Positions 20,499 through 29,574 of a stretch of 64,000 nucleotides of DNA are shown piece by piece. A program made the translations under genes and the position numbers. Where the stretch lies: positions 1 to 64,000 of the forward strand of contig CAITIX010000006.1 of assembly GCA_903892565.1 (NCBI GenBank). The letters are read 5' to 3'. This DNA is from an uncultured Acidobacteriia bacterium. GTDB taxonomy: Bacteria > Acidobacteriota > Terriglobia > Bryobacterales > Bryobacteraceae. Every line of letters starts with the position of its first letter. Position 1 is the stretch's first letter. The notes beneath the pieces are model-generated. The model ran no database searches. It was not told where the DNA came from and saw only the letters and a program-made list of their open reading frames with translations.

Positions 20499-20962
20499 TT
20501 TTTCTTGTGTGGATCTTCCGGCAGCTTCTCGAGCTTTTTCTTCACCACTTCTGCGTCCTTGGCAGGAGGTTCAAGCGTCAAATATTTTGTGTAGGCTTCC
20601 CGCGCACCGGCGATATTGTGCAACTTCTCGTCGGCCTCGGCCAGCCTTAGCAGCGCTTCCTGCGATGTGGGATCCCACTTCGTGGCTTCCAAATAGCGGT
20701 TAGCCGCTGCCCGATAGTTGCCCTTCTTGAAGTAAAAATTGCCCGCGATGATGTTGCGTCCCGCTTCCAAAGGATTAAACGAGTATTCCTTAGGCTTGAG
20801 ATCGGGATCTTCTTCCGGTGGCTCCTGCTCCTCAGCGTTCGCCGGAGGCGTAGCGTCCTTGTGCGATTTCATCTGCGCCTGCGAAGGCAACACAAGGAAG
20901 AGCGCGCAGAAAAGAAGAAGGCTCGCTTTCAACTGCCAACCGAGCGGTAAGACGCGTGCCAC
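20495..20962 (-). CDS. Tetratricopeptide repeat protein, secreted
   Basis: Signal-like LKASLLLFCALFLVLPSQAQ then TPR; start uncertain: GTG 20962 (8 bp after a TATACT box) or 21016. Confidence 0.75.
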   Translation of the reverse strand: MARVLPLGWQLKASLLLFCALFLVLPSQAQMKSHKDATPPANAEEQEPPEEDPDLKPKEYSFNPLEAGRNIIAGNFYFKKGNYRAAANRYLEATKWDPTSQEALLRLAEADEKLHNIAGAREAYTKYLTLEPPAKDAEVVKKKLEKLPEDPHKKK

Positions 20963-21039
20963 AATTAAAGTATAAGGCTGAAAAAAGCCTTTGGCCGGAG
21001 CGGATTTCCGCCGCAACCGCCTCGCACGGATCTTCGCTC

Positions 21040-22854
21040 ATGACAGATCTCCGCCAGCGCGCCTCTGAGCTACCAACCGAGCCCGGAGTGTATCTGTACA
21101 AAGACGCCCACGGCACTGTCATCTACGTCGGCAAGGCCATCAATCTTCGCAATCGCGTCCGCAGCTATTTCTCGGCCGACAAAATGGCCGACATGAAAAC
21201 TGGGACGCTGCTTGGCGAAGCCCGCAATATCGATTTCATCCAGGTCGATAACGACCGCGAAGCGCTGGCGCTCGAAAACAACCTCATCAAGCAGTATCAA
21301 CCGCGCTTCAATGTTCTGCTGCGCGATGACAAGACCTACCCGTATATCAAATTGACCGGTGAGAAATCCCCCCGCGTCTATGTGACGCGCCGCATCAAGA
21401 AAGACGGGGCGCAATATTTCGGCCCGTATTTTCCGGCGAGCCTCGCGTACCGGCTGGTACATTTGATCCATCGCTACTTCAAAGTGCCTTCGTGCCGGAT
21501 CGACATGACGCGGACGCACACGCATCCATGCCTGGAGTATCACATCCACCGTTGCCTGGGTCCTTGCGTGCAGGGGCTGACGACGGACCACGCATACGGC
21601 GACGCTGTCCAGTCCGTGCGCCTCTTTCTCGAAGGCCGGCACAAGGACTTGGCGCGTGACCTCGAAGCCCGCATGACGGAGGCGAGCGCGGCGATGCGCT
21701 ATGAGGAAGCCGCGGCCCTCCACAATTTGAAGCAAACGGTGGAAGAGCTCGGGGAAAAGCAGAAGATGGCGACGGTGGATGGAGCCGACACCGATATTTT
21801 CGGCTATCATGCCGAGTCTCCCCTGGTTGCGGTAAACCTTTTTCACTTCCGCAACGCGCGCGTTGTGGATCGCCGCGAGTTCTTCTGGGAAGACCGGCAC
21901 GATTTCGATGCACCCGAGTTCTTTTCGTCGCTGCTCAAGCAGCTCTACTTGGATGAGCCCCATATTCCCGGGCAGATCCATGTGCCCGTGGATTTTGAAG
22001 ATCGCGAAACGCTCGAAGCTCTGCTCAGCGCGCGCCGCGGACGCAAAGTGGAAATTCACACTCCGCAGCGCGGAACCAAGAAGGCGATGCTCGATCTGGT
22101 GGAATCCAACTCCCAGTTGAGCTTTGAACAGCGTTTTCGCGTGCTCAAGCCTTCGGCCAAAGCGATTGAAGCCGCATTGCAAGATGCACTTTCCCTGGAA
22201 CAGGCGCCCCGGCGCATTGAATGCTTCGACATTTCGCACATCCAGGGGACCGATAAGGTCGCCAGCATGGTGGTGTGGGAAAACGGACGGATGAAGAAAG
22301 CGGACTACCGCAAGTTCATCATCAAGACCGTGGAAGGCAACGACGATTTCGCGTCGATGCGCGAAGTCATCACGCGCCGCTACGAACGTTTGCAGGAAGA
22401 GGGGAAGGAACGGCCGGGGCTCGTTTTAGTGGACGGCGGATTAGGACAGCTCCATGCGGCCTCGGGAGCACTCGAAGCGCTCGGCATCACGGATCAACCG
22501 CTTGCCTCCATCGCTAAGCGCGACGAATGGATCTACGTTTACGGGCAGGAGGACGAGCCCATCGTGCTCGACAAGTTCTCACCCGTGTTGCACTTGGTAC
22601 AAATGGTGCGCGACGAAGCGCATCGCTTTGCCGTGACGTTTCATCGCACACGGCGCAATGCCAGCCGCCTGCGCAGTGAACTCGATCAAATTCCAGGTGT
22701 GGGAGAAAAGACGGTAACGAAATTACTGCGGCACTTCGGAAGTGTGGAGTTAGTGCGGAAGGCGCCGGAGGAGGAACTCGCTGCCGTTGCCGGCGCCGCG
22801 ATCGCGCGGAAAATCAAAACCGGGATGCTGGAGAGCCTCGTTCCACCGGAATAG
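21040..22854 (+). CDS. uvrC: Excinuclease ABC subunit C
   Basis: GVYLYKDAHGTVIYVGKAINLRNRVRSYF, YPYIKLT, UvrC RNase H-like domain IECFDISHIQGTDKVASMVVWENGR, HhH. Confidence 0.97.
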   Translation: MTDLRQRASELPTEPGVYLYKDAHGTVIYVGKAINLRNRVRSYFSADKMADMKTGTLLGEARNIDFIQVDNDREALALENNLIKQYQPRFNVLLRDDKTYPYIKLTGEKSPRVYVTRRIKKDGAQYFGPYFPASLAYRLVHLIHRYFKVPSCRIDMTRTHTHPCLEYHIHRCLGPCVQGLTTDHAYGDAVQSVRLFLEGRHKDLARDLEARMTEASAAMRYEEAAALHNLKQTVEELGEKQKMATVDGADTDIFGYHAESPLVAVNLFHFRNARVVDRREFFWEDRHDFDAPEFFSSLLKQLYLDEPHIPGQIHVPVDFEDRETLEALLSARRGRKVEIHTPQRGTKKAMLDLVESNSQLSFEQRFRVLKPSAKAIEAALQDALSLEQAPRRIECFDISHIQGTDKVASMVVWENGRMKKADYRKFIIKTVEGNDDFASMREVITRRYERLQEEGKERPGLVLVDGGLGQLHAASGALEALGITDQPLASIAKRDEWIYVYGQEDEPIVLDKFSPVLHLVQMVRDEAHRFAVTFHRTRRNASRLRSELDQIPGVGEKTVTKLLRHFGSVELVRKAPEEELAAVAGAAIARKIKTGMLESLVPPE

Positions 22855-22973
22855 AAATTCCGCGCCGAGGCATCTCCTCCCCTTTTAGCCCGTGAACGCG
22901 GTCTTGCGAGAGACGGCGGGGCAAGCTCAATCCGCGCGCCGAGCTTCCCGCTCGGACACGCGGTCAGAACAAT

Positions 22974-23339
22974 CTAGAACAGCTCGCCAATTTCTTTTGC
23001 CGTGTTGCGCGCTTCCAGGTGAATGAGTCCAGCGTTGCCGCCTTGCGGACTCAGAACCGCCAGGACCGCCTTCGCACCTGCGGAGTACACGAACAACGCG
23101 CCCTCGTCCGCCTGCACGCTGACTTCGCCGAGCGTTCCCGCACTCATCGTTTCGCTGATGCGACGTCCGAGGCTGGATGCCGCTGCCGCCATCGCCGCCA
23201 CCCGATTGGGATCGGCACCGTTGGTGAGAGCGTGAGCGATCGGCAGTCCCTCGTTGGACGCCAATAATACGCCCTTCAGTTCGGGAATCGAATTACGCAA
23301 CCCCTCGAGGGCAATCTTCAAAGCTTCGCCTTTTGCCAT
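22974..23339 (-). CDS. Roadblock/LC7 domain protein
   Basis: GVLLASNEGLPIAHAL...AMAAAASSLGRRISETM; SD GAAAGGAAATC before ATG. Confidence 0.85.
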   Translation of the reverse strand: MAKGEALKIALEGLRNSIPELKGVLLASNEGLPIAHALTNGADPNRVAAMAAAASSLGRRISETMSAGTLGEVSVQADEGALFVYSAGAKAVLAVLSPQGGNAGLIHLEARNTAKEIGELF

Positions 23340-23565
23340 TTTGATTTCCTTTCTGGCCCGTTTCGGGGCCTGCGACCGATATCTGCGCGGTCTGCGCAGT
23401 GACTTATCGGCAGCAGTACTGAAGTTATCGGCGGCTAGGGAATAAACTTTATGCCGCTCTACGGCGAAACGGACGCCGACGGGCTGTAAAACCAGCGAGT
23501 TCGCTCTATTAGGAACGGCAGGACGCGCCAGACGCGGCGCCGGGTAGTTACGAAACCAAAGAACC

Positions 23566-23619
23566 AGCCCCTAAGGGCAATCCCTTAAGAGCGCACTGGG
23601 GGAAATCCCCAGAAGGGCT
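23566..23619 (+). ncRNA. Putative structured 5' leader element (three-way junction), class unknown
   Basis: P1 AGCCC/GGGCT (23566-70/23615-19), P2 TAAGGG/CCCTTA (23572-77/23582-87), P3 CTGGGG-GAAAT-CCCCAG (23596-23612). Confidence 0.35.
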
Positions 23620-23695
23620 CCATAAGCACTTTACCGTACAGAAACCTCAAAGATTGGTCTTTAGCATTTGGAGGAAAAGGACGATCAACTACATC

Positions 23696-25618
23696 ATGAA
23701 GTGTCTGTATTGCGGCAAGGACGTGCCGCTGTTGAAACGTTTGGCGAAAGGTGAATTCTGCTCGGATGAGCACCGCGTCAGCTATCAACAGGAATACAGC
23801 CAGTTGGCGCTCAATCGATTGCTGCAAACCTATTCGCCCGAAGAAACACGCAAGGCGGCTCAGGCCCAGGCGGATTCCAAGGTTACGGTAACCGAAAAGA
23901 CTTCGCCGAAGCACTCTTCCGAGAGTCGGACGGCGCCCGTGGAGCACGCTGCGACGGATCATTCCTCGGCTCCTCCACCACCGGCGCGTCCTGCTTCCCC
24001 GCGTCCTTCCGATGCCGCGCATCTTGCCCCTGTCGCGCATCTTGCCCCTGCCGCGCATCTTGCTCCGGCACCTCATTCTCCTGCACCTCATTCCAAGGAG
24101 GTGAGGGCGCTTCCAACGGCAACGATGGAGATCCAGCCGCAGCCTGCAAAAACGATTGAGCCGGCGCCCAAGTCATCGCGAAAGCCGGAGCCGAAGCCAA
24201 TGCTGTCGGAGCTACCTGCTCCTACCCATGCCCGGGGGGCGGAAAATCATACGCACGCTCAGGCGCCGAAGCTAACGCTCTCACTGAACCAATCTTCACC
24301 GGCAAATCAGACTGGCACTGCAACCCCAACTGCAAACCCAAGCCGGACGAAGAAAGCTCCGCAGCCCGCAGCAGGCGAAGATGGCCGGCCTGAACCGAAA
24401 CGATGGTCGTCGCCAAAGACCGGAGTCGCTGCACTGGCGCAAGCCGTCTCGCACCATCCGTCACAAGAGCACGCGCAGGAACACGCGCCGGTCACAACCT
24501 CTCTGGCGAATTCCACAACAGCGGTTTTGCCGGCGCAGGAAGCGTCGCCTGCGAGCTGTTCCTCGCCCACACCATCGCACGAGTTAACGCCCGAGTCATC
24601 GCACGGATCCGTGCCCGAGTTAACGCCTGAGTCAACCCACCCGCTCACGACGGAAGCTGCGCCCCCGTTGGCCACTGCGGCCGAGCCTGTTGAGTCTGAG
24701 CCTGTTGAGTCTGAGGCTGTTGAGTCTGAGCCTGTTGACTCTGAGCCTGTTGACTCTGACGCACGGCAACACCCATCCTTGGCCGACAACGTGTTCCTGC
24801 TTCCCCCCGGTGTTGACGAACCTTTCCGTTTGCGTCGAGCTGCGGAGACATTGATTTCATCGCTTTCTCCCGCGCTGCCGCGTGCAAGCATGAACCCGCT
24901 CCCGCCGAATGTAAGGATGGCGGATTGTCTCTCTTCCAGCACCTTTGTAGATGCGTTGAAACCGCCCCCGAATTCGCGCCCCGTGCGGCTGGAGTTTCGA
25001 GAGTTCGCCCGCCGAGAGCTGGTCTTTGAATTCCGCTCCACCATCCAGGGACCACGCCTGGATTTGGCGACGCAACCAACAGCCCTTCCTTTTACGCCCA
25101 TAACGCCGCGGTCGACGCCGCTGCTCTGGGTAGGTCCGGCTCTAGAATTTCCGCCGATGGAAGATCACAGTCACGCGACCGCAGCCTTGCACCTGCCTTT
25201 GCCCGAACGCCCGGCTGCGATCACCCCGCCAGCGGAGGGTCGGGCGGGAAGCTCGTCCACGCAAAGTGAATCTCCGGTAATCGTGGATGCCTCGGCGGAA
25301 CCCGAATCAATTTTGACCGCGTTGCCCATGGTGTTTGAAGGTATTCCAGGGGGGCGAGCAAAGCCCGTTCAAGTATTTGCGTCGACGCTTCGTGCTGCCG
25401 CGGTGGTGGACATCCCGCGCTACGAAGCGCTGCCCATGCGCGCCGTGATCGTCGTCGAGAGGACTGGCGCGCCGCAGGCCCCAGTCGCGAATCGGAATGG
25501 TGGGGTAGAGGAAAGCATCCACGGTTGGCTAAAATCTCGCGGCGACTCGACCTTCTTAGTGGAGTCTTTCGACGGTCTAGAAGAGGCTGTGGGATCGAGG
25601 ATGCAGCAAAAACCATAA
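23696..25618 (+). CDS. Hypothetical protein: N-terminal treble-clef-like zinc motif, long Ala/Pro/His/Glu-rich disordered region, conserved-looking C-terminus
   Basis: MKCLYCGKDVPLLKRLAKGEFCSDEHRVSYQQEY; SD GGAGGAAAAGG; internal tandem repeats. Confidence 0.8.
   Translation: MKCLYCGKDVPLLKRLAKGEFCSDEHRVSYQQEYSQLALNRLLQTYSPEETRKAAQAQADSKVTVTEKTSPKHSSESRTAPVEHAATDHSSAPPPPARPASPRPSDAAHLAPVAHLAPAAHLAPAPHSPAPHSKEVRALPTATMEIQPQPAKTIEPAPKSSRKPEPKPMLSELPAPTHARGAENHTHAQAPKLTLSLNQSSPANQTGTATPTANPSRTKKAPQPAAGEDGRPEPKRWSSPKTGVAALAQAVSHHPSQEHAQEHAPVTTSLANSTTAVLPAQEASPASCSSPTPSHELTPESSHGSVPELTPESTHPLTTEAAPPLATAAEPVESEPVESEAVESEPVDSEPVDSDARQHPSLADNVFLLPPGVDEPFRLRRAAETLISSLSPALPRASMNPLPPNVRMADCLSSSTFVDALKPPPNSRPVRLEFREFARRELVFEFRSTIQGPRLDLATQPTALPFTPITPRSTPLLWVGPALEFPPMEDHSHATAALHLPLPERPAAITPPAEGRAGSSSTQSESPVIVDASAEPESILTALPMVFEGIPGGRAKPVQVFASTLRAAAVVDIPRYEALPMRAVIVVERTGAPQAPVANRNGGVEESIHGWLKSRGDSTFLVESFDGLEEAVGSRMQQKP
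24017..24070 (+). repeat. 18-bp tandem repeat x3 (AHLAP[V/A])
   Basis: GCGCATCTTGCCCCTGTC / GCGCATCTTGCCCCTGCC / GCGCATCTTGCTCCGGCA. Confidence 0.9.
24683..24757 (+). repeat. 15-bp tandem repeat x5 (E[P/A]V[E/D]S)
   Basis: GAGCCTGTTGAGTCT units 24683-24757. Confidence 0.92.
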
Positions 25619-25636
25619 CGGGTGGCGGGTGGTGTG

Positions 25637-25720
25637 GAAGACGCCATGGAAGACGCCATGGAAGATGCCATGGAAGATGCCGTGGCAGATGCCGTGGCAG
25701 ATGCCGTGGCAGATGCTGTG
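25637..25720 (+). repeat. 12-bp tandem repeat x7 (EDAM / ADAV)
   Basis: GAAGACGCCATG x2, GAAGATGCCATG, GAAGATGCCGTG, GCAGATGCCGTG x2, GCAGATGCTGTG. Confidence 0.95.
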
Positions 25721-25832
25721 ACACCCAAACGGCAACGGACTGATGCGGGATATATCGCGTCAGCCAAAGATGACAAGTGAGACGGGCAGTTTCGCGAAGA
25801 TCCGCGAAGCACGTGGAATAGGGAATCAGGGA

Positions 25833-27512
25833 ATGTCGGATTCAGTTCAACAAAATGTCTTCTTCGTAGATGACGAATTAATTGAAAGGCTGATGCGTGG
25901 CGACGACCTCGCGCCAGCCGGCAAGCCCAAACGCGCTGTGCAATCCGTGGCCTTGGCGCGAGCGCTCGAGCTTGTGTCGAATGGTCTGTTGGAAGACGCC
26001 ATCCGCGAACTAGAGCAAGCCGCCCAGCAAGGTGAAAACACCACCGACATTCATTCCTCCCTCGCTCATCTCTATTTTGAGCGCCAATCCTGGGAACCGG
26101 CCGCAGCGGAATATCGCAAAGTTCTTGCACTCGATCCTTTCCATCGCGCCGCTCACTACAACTTGGGACTGTGTCTCGAGCGCATGGAAGCCTTCGAGGA
26201 AGCCTCACGGGAATTCGAGGCGGAATCGCAAATCGATCCCAACAGCTGGCAGTCGGTGCTCGGTCGCGGGTTCTGTCTCTTGAAGCTGGGCAAACCGGAA
26301 GACGCGCTTGCGTGCTTCGATACCGCTCTCGAACTCAGCGGCCGCCAAGAAAAAAGCGTGAATCAGGACCGCATCCTGACGGGCCGCGCGATTGCGTTAC
26401 AGCAAATGGGACGTATGGAGGAAGCCGCCGACCTCTACAAGAAGCTGCTGCCTGCGGACCCGAACTCGCCCGGCCTATTGAGTAACTTTATCGCCGTCTC
26501 CATGGGGCGCAAGGACGACGCGCGCGTGAAGGAACTCGCCGAACGCCTGTTAAAGGTGCAGCCCGACGCTCCGCTCGCGCTCCAAGGGCTCACTGCCGTT
26601 GCGATCTCGCGCGGGGATTATAGCGCCGCGGTGCAGCACTGTTCGCAGCTGGTGAAAGTTGCGCCCGATTCCTACATTGGATGGTTCAACCTCGGCATCG
26701 CGTATCAGAAGACCGGTCGCTGGGAACAAGCCGGGAACGCCTACAAGGAAGCTGCTCTCATTCGCCCGTCGGCGATTGAGGCGAGCGCCAATCTGGGTGG
26801 TGTCCTGCAAGAGCGTGGCGATCTGCCTGGAGCCCGGCGTGCCTACGAGCGCGTCTTGAATGCGGCGCCGGAGTTGCCCGGTGCATTGTGGAACCTCGCC
26901 TTGCTCGCCGAACGCGAAGATCGTCCGGATGAAGCCGAATCGCTCTACCGCAGATTGGTCGCCGTAAATCCAGACTGGGAAGACTCCGCCTTCCGTCTCG
27001 GATTTTTGCAGCTCAAGAAGGGCAAATACACGGATGCGGCGCGAAGCTTTGAAATCTGTTTCCAGAAGCAGCCGAATGCGCCGGAACCGCTGCTGAATCA
27101 AGCCTTGGCCTACTGGAAGGGCGGGGATCTGCAGGCGGCTGCCGTGACCTACCAAAAACTCTTGGCGCTGGATCCCTCTCACTTGGATGCCATGCGCGCG
27201 TTGACCGCGATTGCCATTGAACGCAAAGATGCGAATGATGCGCTGGCAGCGCACGAAACATTTGTAGCCGCGGGCGGGCGTTCGGCGGAACTTTCCTTCA
27301 ACCTGGGATTACTGTTGCAGTCGCTGGGCGATTCCGCCCGCGCTGCGCAATTGTATCGCGCAGCGCTTGAAGTCCGGCCTGAATTCGGCGAGGCCCTGCT
27401 CAATCTGGGCCATGCATTGAAAGCCTCCGGTCAGGAGCAAGACGCCAAACAGGCTTGGAGCAAAGCCGTAGAAGCATCCCCCGAACTCGCGGCAAAGTAT
27501 TTTCCGCGATAG
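25833..27512 (+). CDS. Multi-TPR repeat protein
   Basis: MSDSVQQNVFFVDDELIERLMRGDD... at least ten TPR-type helices (AAHYNLGLCLERMEAFEEASREFE etc.). Confidence 0.92.
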   Translation: MSDSVQQNVFFVDDELIERLMRGDDLAPAGKPKRAVQSVALARALELVSNGLLEDAIRELEQAAQQGENTTDIHSSLAHLYFERQSWEPAAAEYRKVLALDPFHRAAHYNLGLCLERMEAFEEASREFEAESQIDPNSWQSVLGRGFCLLKLGKPEDALACFDTALELSGRQEKSVNQDRILTGRAIALQQMGRMEEAADLYKKLLPADPNSPGLLSNFIAVSMGRKDDARVKELAERLLKVQPDAPLALQGLTAVAISRGDYSAAVQHCSQLVKVAPDSYIGWFNLGIAYQKTGRWEQAGNAYKEAALIRPSAIEASANLGGVLQERGDLPGARRAYERVLNAAPELPGALWNLALLAEREDRPDEAESLYRRLVAVNPDWEDSAFRLGFLQLKKGKYTDAARSFEICFQKQPNAPEPLLNQALAYWKGGDLQAAAVTYQKLLALDPSHLDAMRALTAIAIERKDANDALAAHETFVAAGGRSAELSFNLGLLLQSLGDSARAAQLYRAALEVRPEFGEALLNLGHALKASGQEQDAKQAWSKAVEASPELAAKYFPR

Positions 27513-27532
27513 CGAATCGCTATCATAGTTGT

Positions 27533-28549
27533 TTGGCTGACCAAGAATCGAAAAGCGTCCGCAAGAAGGCGCTGCTTGTCGTCATCAATGCACTTTCGAT
27601 CGCCAGTCTGTATTGGGCTCTGCGCGACGCGCACCTGAGCGAGCTCCGGGACGATCTGACAACGCTCAGTTGGTGGTGGGTTGTCATCGCATTGATCTGC
27701 GGAGCGGCCATGTACTTATGGCAGGCGGTTCGCTGGCAAACACTGCTGCGGCCTGTGGAAGGCATCGGCTTCTGGGAACTGGCTCGCGCCATCTACGTGG
27801 GCATGTTCGCCAACGAAATTTTGCCGCTGCGCGCAGGCGAAGTGCTCCGCTGCTATCTGCTCAGCTCGCGCACCCCTCTTCCCTTCTCCGTATCGCTGAC
27901 CAGCGCACTTCTCGAACGCGTCTTTGACGGCATCTGGTTGTGCCTGTCGATATTTCTGGTCGTGGGTTTCGTGCCCATGCCGCACGCCCAACATCTTTGG
28001 CTGGTGGATAGTGGCGCCGTGTTAGCGCTCCTTGTTTTTGCCGGTGCCCTGCTACTCAGTTTCGCTCTCTTCCGCCGGCATCATGCGCCCTCTGTGCTCC
28101 CGGAGGGCCGTTGGAAAAAGCAGTTTAACGTGCTGGTCGCCGATTTGGAAATCATCGGCCACTCGCGCTATCTTTCCATCTCGTTCCTGCAGAGCCTTCC
28201 CTTCTTGCTCATCCAAGCTGTCCCCATGTACGCTGCGTTTCGCGCGTATGGGTTCGATCTGCCGTGGGAAGCGGCGTTCGCTGTCGCCGTCATTCTGCGA
28301 CTGGGTTCGGCAGTGCCGCAAGCGCCCGGAAATCTCGGGTTGTTCCAATTCCTGACACGAGAATGTCTGGAAAAGATCTTCAACGTGGTGCCGGATGAAG
28401 CCGCGCGCTTCTCGCTTGTGTTGTGGGGGCTCGTAACACTGCCGCTGCTGGTTTCCGGCGCCATCTCGCTCGCCGTGACCGGAATCAAACTGGGCGACTT
28501 GCATCAGGCTGCGCAAAACCAGAACGAAGAACTATCGCGCTCCCGCTAG
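27533..28549 (+). CDS. Lysylphosphatidylglycerol synthase TM-domain/UPF0104 flippase-like protein
   Basis: Multi-TM, LRAGEVLRCYLLS, ALLERVFDGIWL, VPQAPGNLGLFQF; TTG start likely. Confidence 0.85.
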   Translation: MADQESKSVRKKALLVVINALSIASLYWALRDAHLSELRDDLTTLSWWWVVIALICGAAMYLWQAVRWQTLLRPVEGIGFWELARAIYVGMFANEILPLRAGEVLRCYLLSSRTPLPFSVSLTSALLERVFDGIWLCLSIFLVVGFVPMPHAQHLWLVDSGAVLALLVFAGALLLSFALFRRHHAPSVLPEGRWKKQFNVLVADLEIIGHSRYLSISFLQSLPFLLIQAVPMYAAFRAYGFDLPWEAAFAVAVILRLGSAVPQAPGNLGLFQFLTRECLEKIFNVVPDEAARFSLVLWGLVTLPLLVSGAISLAVTGIKLGDLHQAAQNQNEELSRSR

Positions 28550-29566
28550 GAGCGACTGGTAAACATCCCACGTCTTCGTAACCGCCGCTTCCCACGGAAA
28601 CATTCGCGCACGCACCAGTCCGCGTTGCGCCATCTGCGCGCGTAGTTCATCACTCGCCGCCAGTCGCTTCAACTCCACCGCAAGCTGATCCACGTTGGTC
28701 GGATCCACCAGAATCGCCGCATCTCCCGCGGCTTCCGGCAGCGCCGAGCGATCTGACGTGATCACGGGAATTCCATGTGCCATCGCCTCCAGCACCGGAA
28801 TGCCGAATCCTTCGTCGAGCGACGGGAACGCAAAGATGCTCGCGCGCGCATACAGCGATTCCAGCACAGCATTGCTCACGTAACCCAACACATCAATGCT
28901 GGCTTTGCGCGGGCTCTCCTCGATCGCACGCAACTCGGGCGCAGCTTCGAACCCATCCGTCGCGCCGGCTAGCGTGAGCCGCCAACCCGCGGGCATACTC
29001 TCAAACGCCCTCACTAGGCGAGCGACATTCTTGCGACGCTGAATGGCGCCCACAAAGAGCACCAGTTTTTCGCGCGCCACAGGAGCCCCCGCGCCTGCCA
29101 CCATGCGCACACCATGAGGGATCACGTGAATTCGCGAGGCTTCCACGCCCAGCAGTTCCTTCACGTGCGCGGCGGTGAACTGCGATACGGCGATGATCGC
29201 GTCGCTATTCTGCGCAGCGTGCCGTGCCTGCTCGGCAAACCGTGCCCGAAACTCGGGGGTGGAGTATTCTCCGGTGAGGGCGAACAGGTCGTGAAACGTG
29301 CACACGGTGCGACGCGCCCGAACATCCACACGCTGATTCAGCGCATGGAACAGGTCCCCGCCGGGAGCGCCGCGCAGAAGCCGCCGCGATGCGTTCGACG
29401 GCAGCGAATCCCCGAACGACTTCCACAGCCGGTGAGGACGATAGTAGTAAAGAAACCGCTGCTCCGGATGCGCGCGCGCCAATCCAAATAGGATTTCGCG
29501 CGAATACACGCCGACTCCCGAGAGATTCCGGCCAAGGCTATAGGTGGCGTCGAGGGCGATTCGCAA
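28532..29566 (-). CDS. Glycosyltransferase family 4/1
   Basis: LDATYSLGRNLSGVGVYSREIL, IPHGV, LFVGAIQRRKNVARLVRAF, FPSLDEGFGIPVLEAMAHGIPVITS; ORF runs to 29926 but homology begins near 29566. Confidence 0.9.
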   Translation of the reverse strand: MRIALDATYSLGRNLSGVGVYSREILFGLARAHPEQRFLYYYRPHRLWKSFGDSLPSNASRRLLRGAPGGDLFHALNQRVDVRARRTVCTFHDLFALTGEYSTPEFRARFAEQARHAAQNSDAIIAVSQFTAAHVKELLGVEASRIHVIPHGVRMVAGAGAPVAREKLVLFVGAIQRRKNVARLVRAFESMPAGWRLTLAGATDGFEAAPELRAIEESPRKASIDVLGYVSNAVLESLYARASIFAFPSLDEGFGIPVLEAMAHGIPVITSDRSALPEAAGDAAILVDPTNVDQLAVELKRLAASDELRAQMAQRGLVRARMFPWEAAVTKTWDVYQSLLAGAR

Positions 29567-29574
29567 CTCGACTG

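Noticed and set aside
21070-22239. 389-aa antisense ORF opposite uvrC
   Set aside because: Shadow ORF; UvrC motifs on the + strand.
22940-22972. CCGAGC-TTCCC-GCTCGG hairpin between uvrC and roadblock
   Set aside because: Plausible stem but no T-run on either side; too weak to call a terminator.
23460-23560. c-di-GMP (GEMM-I) riboswitch
   Set aside because: GCCGGGTAG...TTAC looks partly similar, but the conserved GGGCAAACC and GGGACGCAAAGCC elements are not in place.
25637-25720. CRISPR-like array
   Set aside because: 12-bp contiguous coding-type repeats with no spacers and no cas genes.
25221-25724. Minus-strand ORF with HLPRHLPRHLPWHLPW repeats
   Set aside because: Antisense reading of the 12-bp repeat and the + strand CDS; no SD or domain.
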